In this document: positions 25,401-34,401 of the stretch, in pieces
Layout of the letters: each line of letters starts with the position of its first letter
Numbering within the stretch: the first letter of the stretch is position 1
DNA from: Edaphobacter sp.
Lineage (GTDB): Bacteria; Acidobacteriota; Terriglobia; Terriglobales; Acidobacteriaceae
Length of the DNA: 64,000 nt
Reading direction: 5' to 3'
Assembly: GCA_025462645.1 (NCBI GenBank)
Contig: JAOAPB010000060.1
Location: 1 to 64,000 of the forward strand
Position numbers and translations under genes: made by a program
The notes under the pieces: model-generated
The model's input: the letters and a program-made list of their open reading frames with translations, nothing else
The model's database searches: none
What the model was told of the DNA's origin: nothing

Positions 25401-26669
25401 TCATTGCGCTGGCTCCGGACTGGCAATGGCGTATAGGGACTCACGCGAGATTGTACGAGCAATCAACGAGGCGAGCAGATTGCATGGCAGAATGATCGGC
25501 AGAAGATGCCATTGCCCGGTAAGCTCTACTGCCATCAGAGCCGCCATTAAAGGAGCGTGCGTCACAGCAGCCATCAGTAGTCCCATGCCGCAGATGGCCA
25601 GGATTGACGGCTCCGGATTGTGCAGTAAGTGACCGGCCGCGAGACCGAGGGCAGCACCAACGAAGAGTGTAGGGGTGAAGACTCCTCCCACGGTGCCTGT
25701 TCCTACGCAGAAGGTTGTAGCGACCAGGCGGTAGGCAAGCACGCTAAGGATACCCAAGAGCATCGGTTTATTCTGCAGGACTCCGAGGAGAGCGGCATCA
25801 CCGTTTCCCCAGACCTTAGGCTCGATCAGAGCGAGAACACCCACTGCGAGGCCACTCCACAGCACTGCGAAGGGCAGACGCTTCGCTGCTCCGGAGAAAT
25901 GAAGAAGCTTCTGATAGGCTGGGCCGGCTGTGCCTAAAACAAGAGCCAGTGGGAGAACCCAAAGCAGATCGTGCGTAATCAGCAATGATCCCCTTACTGG
26001 GAAGAGAGGGCCAGCACCCAGCAAAAGGCGGCTAATGAGCCAACCAGTGCTTGAGGCCAAGAGCAGTTGGGGAATGTCGCTCCAGGCCCACTCACCCAGG
26101 ACGATCTCCGTGACGAAGAATATTCCGGCGATCGGTGCTTGATAAGCTGCCGCGACCGCGGCTGCAGCGCCATAGGCTACCTGCCGCGACAACGACAGAT
26201 TCCGTAGGGGAGATCGCTCTCCCACCCATGAGGAGATTGCAGCAGCGAATTGGATCATCGATCCTTCCCGCCCGATCGCCGCGCCGGTGGCTATGGAAAA
26301 GGCAGAAGAAGCAGTCCGCCAAACCGTCGAAAGAAGAGGAATTCGGCCATTTCTGAGACGAACGGCTTCCACATATTCTTCAAACTGCAGATCCGGTGCC
26401 GACCTCCGCATCATCCAGACCACAAGGGTCGCTAACGCAGCTCCGATGATGGGAGTCAGGATACGTCGCGCGGGCGGCAACGTTGCTGCCGCGATGGGTA
26501 ACATTCCCGTCTGCTGAACAAAGACCCACTGAAGAAGGCGAAAGAAGAGCCTTATTGCGACACAGGCCGAGCCACTGGCTGCTCCGAGAACAATAGCCCA
26601 ACCAGTGGATGCCAGCCACGATGTCACCCGCTCAGTGCCTCTGACGTTGGTGACCGTTGCGGTGGTCAT
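25401..26669 (-). CDS. ClC-family chloride channel/transporter
   Basis: The 422-residue product has about ten to twelve hydrophobic helices. The ClC gating region is GAAIGREGSMIQFAAA, which keeps the Glu of GREGP but has Ser for Pro. Other signatures are YQAPIAGIFFVTEIV and TVGGVFTPTLFVGAALG. The canonical GSGIP selectivity motif is replaced by a NGRIPLL segment, as in some divergent ClcB-like proteins, so chloride selectivity is not assured. Its ATG overlaps the stop of the upstream FAD enzyme by four bases. It may support acid resistance or anion homeostasis. Confidence 0.9.
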   Translation of the reverse strand: MTTATVTNVRGTERVTSWLASTGWAIVLGAASGSACVAIRLFFRLLQWVFVQQTGMLPIAAATLPPARRILTPIIGAALATLVVWMMRRSAPDLQFEEYVEAVRLRNGRIPLLSTVWRTASSAFSIATGAAIGREGSMIQFAAAISSWVGERSPLRNLSLSRQVAYGAAAAVAAAYQAPIAGIFFVTEIVLGEWAWSDIPQLLLASSTGWLISRLLLGAGPLFPVRGSLLITHDLLWVLPLALVLGTAGPAYQKLLHFSGAAKRLPFAVLWSGLAVGVLALIEPKVWGNGDAALLGVLQNKPMLLGILSVLAYRLVATTFCVGTGTVGGVFTPTLFVGAALGLAAGHLLHNPEPSILAICGMGLLMAAVTHAPLMAALMAVELTGQWHLLPIILPCNLLASLIARTISRESLYAIASPEPAQ

Positions 26670-28087
26670 ACTGTTACCAACTCTCCGGTTAACTCCGGTG
26701 TTGCAGATCCTGTCACCGTCTTTTCAGGGAGTACGTATTGCGACCTCATGCGATCAGCGAGTGTCGAAGCAAGATCAACGGCCTGCTGACGGATTTCAGG
26801 AATCGCAATGGACTCAATAAGTTCGCCGAGGCGGCCCGGGCCAAGGTTGAAGATGATTTCTGAAGCGCGACCACCGGCGTCGATTACGGCTCCATCCTGC
26901 GAGCAATGGAATCCAGTACCTAAAGGACCGGAGGTTACGAGTCCTCTGTTGAACATGTTTTGGAGAAGAGTTGAAGGGATGCGGCGGTAGTTCATGCTCG
27001 GTCCAGTGCAGTTGATGACTCGATCTGCATAGAAGCTCTCACTGTCATCATGTGCGCGAAGAGTTATGTGCGCGCCTGCAGGAGAGGCATCGACGGTCTT
27101 CAAATGGCCTTCGCGGATCTCCAGGGTGCCGTTCCGAAGCTCGGATTCGATGACGTCGGCGATCGGCGGCGCCATGCGATGGCGTACCACATCCCACCTG
27201 CGCTGCAGGTGGCGGCGAAAGCGCTTCTTCTCCTCGATCGGCAAACGGAGCCACAATTCGTTGGTCGTCTCACGGAGGCTATCGATAGCGGCCCTCCACT
27301 CCGCACCTCCACGAATTGCAGCGCGCAGAGCGTGAAGATATGCGACACAGGTAGCCGGCGTATCCGATGGAATCGCAGCTGAACGCAATGGCGTGTAATC
27401 GTCATGCCGATTCGGGAAGATGCCGTGACGAGACACGGCAATGATCCGTCCACGGTGTCCGAGTTCACGCAGTCTCAGCACGACATCGACCCCGGTCAGA
27501 CCTGTTCCGATGAGAGCAACAGGCGCGTCGGGATGCAATCCCTCGTAGGTTTCCGTCGCCCATGCATTGTGGTGATACAAACCCGAATCGGAGGCGGCCT
27601 TCGTGATTCCCGGAAGAGGAGCTGGATCGAAGTTTCCGGTTGCCAGAACGATCAGGTCGGCCCGTAGCTCGCATCCGTTATCCAACGTAAGCACGGCCCC
27701 GGAGTCTTGCTGACGGACATCAACGACTGTTGCGATCTCCTGTTCGAGCTGGCTCGTCGATTTCAGAAGAGATTGGATGTACCGTCCAAATACCGCTCGT
27801 GGAGCGAAGGTTTTCTCCATTACAGTCGGATCATGATTCTCACGAAGCCAATTGAGGAAGTGATCTGGTTGATCGGGCAGTGCGCTGATCTTCCCCGCGG
27901 GAACATTCAACAGGTGACGGAGGCTCGGAGTTGAATACGCCAGGCCAAGCCCGAAATCAGGTCGCTGGTCGATGAGAATCACACGCGCCGGCGTTCCCCG
28001 CCGAACCAGGTGAAACGCCGTGAGGGTTCCACTTACCCCTCCACCGATAATTGCGATTGTCGTGATTGGTTCTTTCCGTGTAGTCAT
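26666..28087 (-). CDS. FAD/NAD(P)-binding oxidoreductase (NAD_binding_9 type)
   Basis: The 473-residue product has a dinucleotide-binding fold (IAIIGGGVSGTLTAFHLVRRG), GLAYSTPSLRHLLNVPAGKIS and FAPRAVFGRYIQSLL. A second Rossmann motif is PVALIGTGLTGVDVVL, and the later motif is VINCTGPSMNYR. This is the family of COG4529-like uncharacterised FAD proteins. The electron acceptor and substrate are not known. It begins the operon that continues with the ClC channel and LysR. Its start codon lies inside a 9-base-arm inverted repeat, and a larger one lies 50 bases upstream. Confidence 0.88.
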   Translation of the reverse strand: MTTRKEPITTIAIIGGGVSGTLTAFHLVRRGTPARVILIDQRPDFGLGLAYSTPSLRHLLNVPAGKISALPDQPDHFLNWLRENHDPTVMEKTFAPRAVFGRYIQSLLKSTSQLEQEIATVVDVRQQDSGAVLTLDNGCELRADLIVLATGNFDPAPLPGITKAASDSGLYHHNAWATETYEGLHPDAPVALIGTGLTGVDVVLRLRELGHRGRIIAVSRHGIFPNRHDDYTPLRSAAIPSDTPATCVAYLHALRAAIRGGAEWRAAIDSLRETTNELWLRLPIEEKKRFRRHLQRRWDVVRHRMAPPIADVIESELRNGTLEIREGHLKTVDASPAGAHITLRAHDDSESFYADRVINCTGPSMNYRRIPSTLLQNMFNRGLVTSGPLGTGFHCSQDGAVIDAGGRASEIIFNLGPGRLGELIESIAIPEIRQQAVDLASTLADRMRSQYVLPEKTVTGSATPELTGELVTV

Positions 28088-28111
28088 GTTTCGACATTAG
28101 GACGAAACATG
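28085..28111. promoter_or_regulatory. Inverted repeat CATGTTTCG-N9-CGAAACATG
   Basis: Perfect 9-base arms (28085-28093 and 28103-28111) surround a 9-base spacer. The left arm includes the start codon of the FAD oxidoreductase. It could be an operator or an mRNA hairpin that occludes the start. Confidence 0.55.
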
Positions 28112-28135
28112 CGCCAACGGAATTCGCAAATTGTT

Positions 28136-28192
28136 ATGCCGTATAAGCAGGACCCTCATATCGATTCGACGAGTTCCTCGCTTATACGGCAT
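28136..28192. promoter_or_regulatory. Long inverted repeat ATGCCGTATAAGC ... GCTTATACGGCAT
   Basis: Two perfect 13-base arms (28136-28148 and 28180-28192) flank 31 bases in the divergent gap between the FAD/ClC/LysR operon and the secreted protein at 28259. Each arm contains an internal TATAAG-like core. The geometry suits two half-sites bound by a dimer or tetramer, for example the LysR product of this operon. Confidence 0.65.
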
Positions 28193-28258
28193 CACTTTTA
28201 CTATTTGGACATGACGGCCTCTGAGGATCGAAACTGAATTTCGAAAAGGAGAAACACC

Positions 28259-28960
28259 ATGAACAACACCATCAAATCCACACTCGCAGTTGGCTTAGTT
28301 GTCGCAACAGCAGTCCTAACATCAACATCAGAGGCAGAGATCCACTCGAGGTCGAAGGAATTGGTAGTCATGGAGGCCCGTGATCTTCCGGAGCAGGCGC
28401 AGGCACCGGGCAACTCACTCTTTCTTCACTCCGACAATGCAGGAAGCACGTATCTTTATGTCGAGCAGCAGCAAGGTGCTCGCCTATCAGTCTTCGATGT
28501 TACGGATCCGGCTTGCATCAAGCTGGTAGTGAGCACGCATTTGGCAGCAGAGGGCGCTTTTGATTTTGTTCGTCCTCTCGGCAACAATGCTGAACTCGTG
28601 TATTTTCGTGACGGTCAGAAGGAAGCCGTGCTCGATCTACGCAAGACCAACAGGCCTGTGCTTAGGGTTATCTCGACGGTGACAGATCTCGGCCCGGCTG
28701 AGACCTTGGGAGAGAGCGGTTTTCTCGTCACGAGCCAAGCCTACAAGTACGTCTCTGCAGTTGGGCGTGACTACCAGGTGATCGATATCGCCGCTTCAGC
28801 TCCGACTCAACTCGCCACAGTCAAGGACGTGAGACATCGGGTGACTAACAATGAAACAGGCACCACCTTTCTACTTAGCCCCAAAGGGCTTACGGTTCTG
28901 AGACGCCTCAATATCGAGAACGACTACAAGGTGCATCAGATGCAGATGCTGGGAAACTAA
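28259..28960 (+). CDS. Secreted protein of unknown function
   Basis: The 233-residue product has a signal peptide (MNNTIKSTLAVGLVVATAVL ending near SEAE) and a soluble domain with repeated strand-like segments (STYLYVEQQQGARLSVFDV, ELVYFRDGQKEAVLDLRK, GTTFLLSPKGLTVLRRL). The pattern recalls a partial beta-propeller or LVIVD-like repeat protein, but no family could be named. A ribosome site (AAAGGAGA) precedes the ATG at 28259. It is divergent from the FAD/ClC/LysR operon across the inverted repeats, so it may be co-regulated with it. Confidence 0.7.
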   Translation: MNNTIKSTLAVGLVVATAVLTSTSEAEIHSRSKELVVMEARDLPEQAQAPGNSLFLHSDNAGSTYLYVEQQQGARLSVFDVTDPACIKLVVSTHLAAEGAFDFVRPLGNNAELVYFRDGQKEAVLDLRKTNRPVLRVISTVTDLGPAETLGESGFLVTSQAYKYVSAVGRDYQVIDIAASAPTQLATVKDVRHRVTNNETGTTFLLSPKGLTVLRRLNIENDYKVHQMQMLGN

Positions 28961-29382
28961 GTCTGTCGGGTTAGACGAAATACTCCAATTAGGCGCAAAG
29001 ACCGTACTGCCAATCGTGGCGTGCGGCCTTCGACATTTACTTGCACTCTGCCAAGAGACTCTGTGGCTCGGAATCTTGAGGCTACCCGTTGTAATCTCCG
29101 GTTGTCGCCTCAGACGCCAGATCTTCAAAAAGGCCGAAGAAGACGGCTCTTGCGATGCTGCCGCAGCGGAGCAGATCGCCTGTTTGCTGCGGCACGCAAT
29201 GGTGAACTCATGGGGCTCTATCTTCGTCTTCGCCAGACACTGCATCGCACCACAACCTGCCTAGTGCGAAAAGATGGGGTGATACTAGTGATACCGCTTT
29301 TTGTGAAAATTGGTAATGGTAAACAATCATTCAGCAAATATTCAGGTGATCTAATTAGTCTTAATGGTTAGGGTTCATCCTC
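28961..29382. other. Intergenic stretch without recognised gene
   Basis: No supported gene is seen on either strand. Frames on the plus strand at 29016-29371 are open but have no recognised similarity or ribosome site. AT-rich sequence directly before 29383 probably carries the promoter of the two-component genes. Confidence 0.4.
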
Positions 29383-30063
29383 ATGCGAATTCTAATTGTG
29401 GAAGACGATCAAAAGATGGCCTTGCTTCTCCGGGACGCTCTCGAGAAGCAAGCGCATCGTATTGTTCTTGCACTCACGGGTACGGATGGTCTAGATATTG
29501 CTCGCAGCCACCCCTTTGAAGCTATCATCCTGGATGCGATGCTTCCTGAAATGGACGGATTTTCGGTAGCACGATGCTTGCGCGAGGCGAAAGTTACTAC
29601 TCCTATACTGATGCTGACCGCGCTCGATGCAACAAAAGACATTGTTCGCGGGCTAGACAATGGCGTCGATGACTACCTTACGAAACCTTTTGCCTTCGCC
29701 GAGTTGTTTGCGAGATTGCGAGCGCTTAGCCGCCGTACGCCGACGGCAACTTATCTTTTATACCAACTCGAAGACCTTCAACTCGATCCACTGACCCACA
29801 ATGCTTCCCGGTCAGGAAAATCCATCGCTCTCACTAGGACCGAATTTCTTCTTTTGGAATTTATGATGAAAAACCCGCATACTGTGCTACGGCGCGAAGC
29901 GATCATCAACGCAGTCTGGGGATACGAAGAGACGGTTGAAAACAACACACTGGATGTGTTCATGAAGCAACTGCGAGGCAAGATCGACGGAGCGTTTGAC
30001 AAGAAGCTGATTCATACGGTTCGGGGATTCGGATATCGCCTGACGTCGGTGAGACGTCCATGA
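29383..30063 (+). CDS. OmpR-family two-component response regulator
   Basis: The 226-residue product has a receiver domain with the acidic pair in IVEDDQKM, phospho-acceptor Asp51 (ILDAMLPEMDG), Thr79 (LMLTALDAT) and Lys101 (YLTKPFAFAEL). It continues with an OmpR-type winged helix (ALTRTEFLLLEFMMKNPHTV, VWGYEETVENNTLDVFMKQL, VRGFGYRL). It is translationally coupled to the sensor kinase by an ATGA overlap. The two precede a TonB receptor / beta-propeller / TonB receptor series, the likely regulon. Confidence 0.96.
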   Translation: MRILIVEDDQKMALLLRDALEKQAHRIVLALTGTDGLDIARSHPFEAIILDAMLPEMDGFSVARCLREAKVTTPILMLTALDATKDIVRGLDNGVDDYLTKPFAFAELFARLRALSRRTPTATYLLYQLEDLQLDPLTHNASRSGKSIALTRTEFLLLEFMMKNPHTVLRREAIINAVWGYEETVENNTLDVFMKQLRGKIDGAFDKKLIHTVRGFGYRLTSVRRP

Positions 30064-31490
30064 CCTTTTCGATTCGAGTTCGCCTAACCTTATGGTATGC
30101 GGTTGTAGTCTTTCTCATCGTGATCCTTATGGGTATGGGAGTCTTCTTCGGTGCGTCCTGGGATCTTCGGAGAGCCGCGGACATGGAACTTACTTCCGGG
30201 ATCGACGGCGTCGCGACTTTCCTCAGACATAAGCTTGATATCCATGAGATGAACAATCTAAATGAGGAACTGCGAGAACATTCGGCTCTTCTGCCACGCG
30301 GCAAGATGTTCCGCGTAAGCCATGCGGATGGGTCCGTGGTATATCAGCCTGACGCGATGTCCATTGTGACACCTTCGCAGCCGTCGTCCAATCAAACACT
30401 TTGGCAAAACATTCGTGTTGGGCATCGGTCCTTTCGTTCGATCAGTCGATGGGCGACGGTTGGCTCATACATTTTCTTGATCCAGGTCGCTGTCGATCAG
30501 ACCGAATATGCGGAACTCACAAAGCACTTAGCATGGTTACTCCTCTTCACTATTCCGGCTACCACGCTCCTTGCCGGCTTTGGCGGTTACTGGATGAGCG
30601 GACGTGCCCTCGCTCCCATCCATCAAATTACAAAAACTACTAACTCGATCGATGCGGAAAACCTCACGCGCCGCTTGCCACTCCTGGGAACCAACGACGA
30701 ACTGGATCGGCTCTCGAAAACGATCAACCTAATGCTTGATCGTATAGCCGCTGCGTATGAACGAATCGCACAGTTCACGGCAGATGCTTCGCATGAATTA
30801 CGAACGCCAGTCGCGCTCATTCGCTCAAACGCCGAGCTGTTGCTTATGGATTTATCTGATAAGCAGCGAACGAGGCAAGGACTTGCCGATATTCTTGGAG
30901 AGAGCGAATACATGGCACGCCTCATAGGCGATCTCCTAACCTTGGCAAGGCTGGGACAGGGCGATGGATCGTTCAACATGGAGTTATTTGAATTGGCGGA
31001 ATCGATCGATACCATCCTTCCGCGGGCACAATCTCTGGCGGCGACAAAAAACATTGCATTCGAATATATTTCCGACAACCATGTTCTTCCCGTCTTTGGA
31101 AACAGAGCTGCGCTGGAGCGTATCCTCATGATTTTTGTCGATAATGCCGTGCGATATACCCATGTTGGGGGACAAATCTCATTAATCAGTTGGGTCGGGG
31201 ATGCGCATTGCGGATTTACCATCCGGGATAACGGTATTGGGATTTCCCCCAATGATCAAGAACACCTCTTTGAACGATTTTTTCGTGTAGACATAGCGCG
31301 CACCCCGCGCGATGGTGGGTCGGGCCTGGGGTTGTCTATCGCGAAGAGTCTGGTTGACCTTCACGCTGGGACGATCAAAATCGACAGTGATATTGGTCGC
31401 GGAACTTCCTTCGAGATTGCCCTCCCCCGGGGTGATATGGCCTCACAATCCTTAAAAGATGAACGACTAGCGGCCATCGCGCATACATGA
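30060..31490 (+). CDS. Two-component sensor histidine kinase
   Basis: The 476-residue protein has a first membrane helix (LWYAVVVFLIVILMGMGVFF, about 11-30), a periplasmic sensor of about 125 residues and a second helix (about 157-178). A HAMP domain follows (GRALAPIHQITKTTNSI). Then come the phosphoacceptor His245 (FTADASHELRTPVALI) and a HATPase domain with N, G1 and G2 boxes (IFVDNAVRYT, IRDNGIGIS, GGSGLGLSIAKSLV). It phosphorylates the regulator encoded upstream. The signal cannot be deduced. Confidence 0.95.
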   Translation: MTFSIRVRLTLWYAVVVFLIVILMGMGVFFGASWDLRRAADMELTSGIDGVATFLRHKLDIHEMNNLNEELREHSALLPRGKMFRVSHADGSVVYQPDAMSIVTPSQPSSNQTLWQNIRVGHRSFRSISRWATVGSYIFLIQVAVDQTEYAELTKHLAWLLLFTIPATTLLAGFGGYWMSGRALAPIHQITKTTNSIDAENLTRRLPLLGTNDELDRLSKTINLMLDRIAAAYERIAQFTADASHELRTPVALIRSNAELLLMDLSDKQRTRQGLADILGESEYMARLIGDLLTLARLGQGDGSFNMELFELAESIDTILPRAQSLAATKNIAFEYISDNHVLPVFGNRAALERILMIFVDNAVRYTHVGGQISLISWVGDAHCGFTIRDNGIGISPNDQEHLFERFFRVDIARTPRDGGSGLGLSIAKSLVDLHAGTIKIDSDIGRGTSFEIALPRGDMASQSLKDERLAAIAHT

Positions 31491-31554
31491 GGGACGGGAA
31501 ACCCGTTCTCTTCTCTTCATGAGAAATTCAGCTACTCTGCGCTAGTGTCGGGAT

Positions 31555-34122
31555 ATGTTGCCCCATCTAGAAAAATTGTCTCGATTTTGTGCGGTTCTTC
31601 TGTTCATTGTTGGTTGCAAGCTGGCTGCGGGGCAGTCAGCCTTGAACGGAAGTGTTGTCGATCCGGACGGCGTCGCTGTCTCAGGGGTGGATGTTCAGTT
31701 GCGGACCCCAAAGGGCGCAATTATCCGACATTCGGTCTCCGATGCTCAAGGTAATTTCCATTGGCAACCAGTCTCTCCCGACCAATACGTGCTAGAGGTA
31801 GCAGCCAAGTATGGATTCGAGGCGTATAGCGCCCCGATACACCTCATTCGGTTGTCGGAACCATTCTTAAAGATTCAATTGGCACTGCCATCTGTACAGG
31901 CACAAGTCACGGTGGAATCTGCCCAATCCAGTGTCACAACGGATCCAACTGAGAACCGCGATCAAATTGCTGTAAGTTCACAGATGCTGGAAAAGGTTCC
32001 AGTCTTCGATCAGAACTATATCGCAGCCCTCACCCCCTTTCTTGATCCATCGGGTGTTGGTACGAATGGGGTCAGCATAATCGTCGACGGCGTCGAGATG
32101 AAAGGTACCGGTGTTTCTGCCTCCGCCATTGCCGAAGCCCATATTAATAATGATCCCTATAGCGCTGAGACCAATCGCCCTGGGAAAGGGCGAATCGAGA
32201 TCATCACTAAGCCGGGTACTCCACAAGTACACGGAAGTTTTACCTTCACCTTCCGCGATTCGGTCTTCGACGCGAAGAACTATTTCGCCCTCACCAAGCC
32301 GTTCGAGCAGAAGCGAATCTATGAAGGCTCCATCACCGGACCATTAGGCCGTGATCACAAGACAACGTTCCTCGTCTCGGGTAGTCGGCAGGAAGATAAC
32401 CTACAGGCAATCGTTCACGCACAGACTCCCACAGGTCTCATATCGACTAATGTGCCGACGCCTATTCATGATACTGAGGTAGCCTTTCGTGTATCTCATG
32501 AGTTCTCTGCGAAGCATCGGGTCTCACTGCAATACAACGTCACGGACACCATCACGAGGAATCAGGGCGCTGGCGGCCTCGTTCTCGCTCAAGCGGCGGT
32601 CGACGCTCAAGCTCGTGAAGACGACGTAATTTTTAACGATCGTTTGATCCTGTCACCGACCCTCCTCAACCAGTTGCAACTCTTTTTTGAAAAAGACTAT
32701 GACCCAACGCGCAGTGTTTCATCTATGAAGAAGATCGTCGTAGATGGTGCATTTACAGACGGTGGTGCCCAGGCCGATCTTCTGGCAACGGAAAATAACC
32801 TGAAGATCAATGACATAGTCAGTTGGAGCAAGGGGCGACATTACCTCAAATTTGGCGTCAACATTCCAAATCTGAGCAGACGCGCTTGGGAGGACCAGTC
32901 GAATCGGCAGGGAACGTTCAACTTTTCAAGCCTTTCGGACTATGTGGCAAATCGACCATACTCATTTACACAGCAAGCTGGAGCAGGAAGATCTGTATTT
33001 TGGATGAATGAGATTGGTACATTCATCCAGGATCAGATTCAAGTTCGACCGAATCTTCAGGTCTCGTTTGGCCTTCGCTACGACTGGCAGACTTATTTCA
33101 AGTCGATCCATGATTTCGCCCCTCGAGTATCATTTGCCTATTCCACAAAGGACCATAAAACCGTGCTTCGTGGCGGCAGTGGTCTGTTCTATGACCGAAC
33201 AGGAGCTACGCCGATGGCGGATCTGAAGCGGTACAACGGTGTCGTCCTCCGCTCCTACACCATCCTCAATCCTGGTTACCCGAACCCTTTGCCTCCTGAC
33301 ATTCCTCCTTCGAGCCTACCCACCAATCTGGTCCAGCTTGCACCTAACACACACATCCCTTATACCGTTCACTACAGCTTCGGTATTGAACGCCAGCTTA
33401 GTAAAGCGCTCACTGTTGCCGCAACGTATCGTGGCTTGCTTGGGATCGCGCTCTTTCGTTCGAGAGATATCAATGCTCCTCTCCCTCCAGTCTATGCATC
33501 AAGACCCAACGCCAATCTTGGTGTTGTGCGTCAAATTGAGTCAGAAGGAAGACAGGTGGGCAATGCGCTGGACCTGACGCTGGAGGGAAAAACCGGAAGA
33601 TGGTTTTCGGGGCTTGCTCAATATACATTCAGTCGAACGAATAACAACACGGGAGGGATTGGGTGGTTCCCCGCGAATCAATATGACCTAACGGGAGAGT
33701 ACAGCCGCGCGGATTTTGATCAGCGTCATCGATTCAATCTTCTGGGTACGTTGAACGAAGACCATTGGTTGAATCTCGGTATCGGGACGAAACTCTATTC
33801 GGGAATGCCGTACACCGAGACTTTGGGGGTTGATGTGTTCAATACTGGCATCTTGAATGCACGTCCCGTCGGTATAAAGAGAAATAGTCTGGAAACAGGT
33901 GGTAATGTTGAGCTTGACTTACGATGGAGCCATGACATACATCTGACAAGTAAGAAAAGGGAGGGAGCGCCTCTTATGTCTTTTGCAATCGATGGGTTCA
34001 ACGTGACAAACCGCACCAACTATAGCTCCTACGTTGGTAACATTCAGTCGACTTTCTTTGGGCAACCGACAACTGCATTGCCCGCACGAAGACTACAATT
34101 TAGTGCCCATATCAAATTCTGA
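31555..34122 (+). CDS. Oar-like TonB-dependent receptor
   Basis: The 855-residue product starts with a signal peptide (MLPHLEKLSRFCAVLLFIVG, ending near AAGQ), then a carboxypeptidase-regulatory-like domain (ALNGSVVDPDGVAVSGVDVQL, shown in part; NFHWQPVSPDQYVLEVAA). A plug with GVSIIVDGVEMKGTG and GKGRIEIITKPGTPQVHGSF follows, then a barrel (RVSLQYNVTD, GLRYDWQTYF, HRFNLLGTL) ending AARRLQFSAHIKF-like with a terminal Phe. Such receptors import large nutrients across the outer membrane with TonB energy. It lies 64 bases after the kinase gene and is shorter than the 1000-1100 residues typical of the family. Confidence 0.9.
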   Translation: MLPHLEKLSRFCAVLLFIVGCKLAAGQSALNGSVVDPDGVAVSGVDVQLRTPKGAIIRHSVSDAQGNFHWQPVSPDQYVLEVAAKYGFEAYSAPIHLIRLSEPFLKIQLALPSVQAQVTVESAQSSVTTDPTENRDQIAVSSQMLEKVPVFDQNYIAALTPFLDPSGVGTNGVSIIVDGVEMKGTGVSASAIAEAHINNDPYSAETNRPGKGRIEIITKPGTPQVHGSFTFTFRDSVFDAKNYFALTKPFEQKRIYEGSITGPLGRDHKTTFLVSGSRQEDNLQAIVHAQTPTGLISTNVPTPIHDTEVAFRVSHEFSAKHRVSLQYNVTDTITRNQGAGGLVLAQAAVDAQAREDDVIFNDRLILSPTLLNQLQLFFEKDYDPTRSVSSMKKIVVDGAFTDGGAQADLLATENNLKINDIVSWSKGRHYLKFGVNIPNLSRRAWEDQSNRQGTFNFSSLSDYVANRPYSFTQQAGAGRSVFWMNEIGTFIQDQIQVRPNLQVSFGLRYDWQTYFKSIHDFAPRVSFAYSTKDHKTVLRGGSGLFYDRTGATPMADLKRYNGVVLRSYTILNPGYPNPLPPDIPPSSLPTNLVQLAPNTHIPYTVHYSFGIERQLSKALTVAATYRGLLGIALFRSRDINAPLPPVYASRPNANLGVVRQIESEGRQVGNALDLTLEGKTGRWFSGLAQYTFSRTNNNTGGIGWFPANQYDLTGEYSRADFDQRHRFNLLGTLNEDHWLNLGIGTKLYSGMPYTETLGVDVFNTGILNARPVGIKRNSLETGGNVELDLRWSHDIHLTSKKREGAPLMSFAIDGFNVTNRTNYSSYVGNIQSTFFGQPTTALPARRLQFSAHIKF

Positions 34123-34401
34123 TCGCGGAACACTGACACGCCCAGCATTGCCCATCGACTTAGACTCACGCGAAGGCGTGCCGGATGAATTAAACACGTG
34201 TCCATGCAATAGATATGCAGTCGATCCATTTAAAATTACTCGTCGCTTAGATTACTGTCGTTGCTATTCCAACCTGAGTATTAACTGAATAGGGTTTATC
34301 TCCAAATTGATTGCATCGTTACTGTCTTGACCACTTCGCGAGCTAAAGTCTATGCATAACTGCCATAGATTTAGATATCGAGAGTGATCAGGACCTTTTA
34401 C
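34123..34401 (+). promoter_or_regulatory. Intergenic region with a possible promoter
   Basis: There is no gene here. A TTGACC box at 34327-34332 and TATGCA at 34351-34356 are 18 bases apart, 45 bases before the next ATG. The match to the consensus is modest, so the assignment is tentative. Confidence 0.3.
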
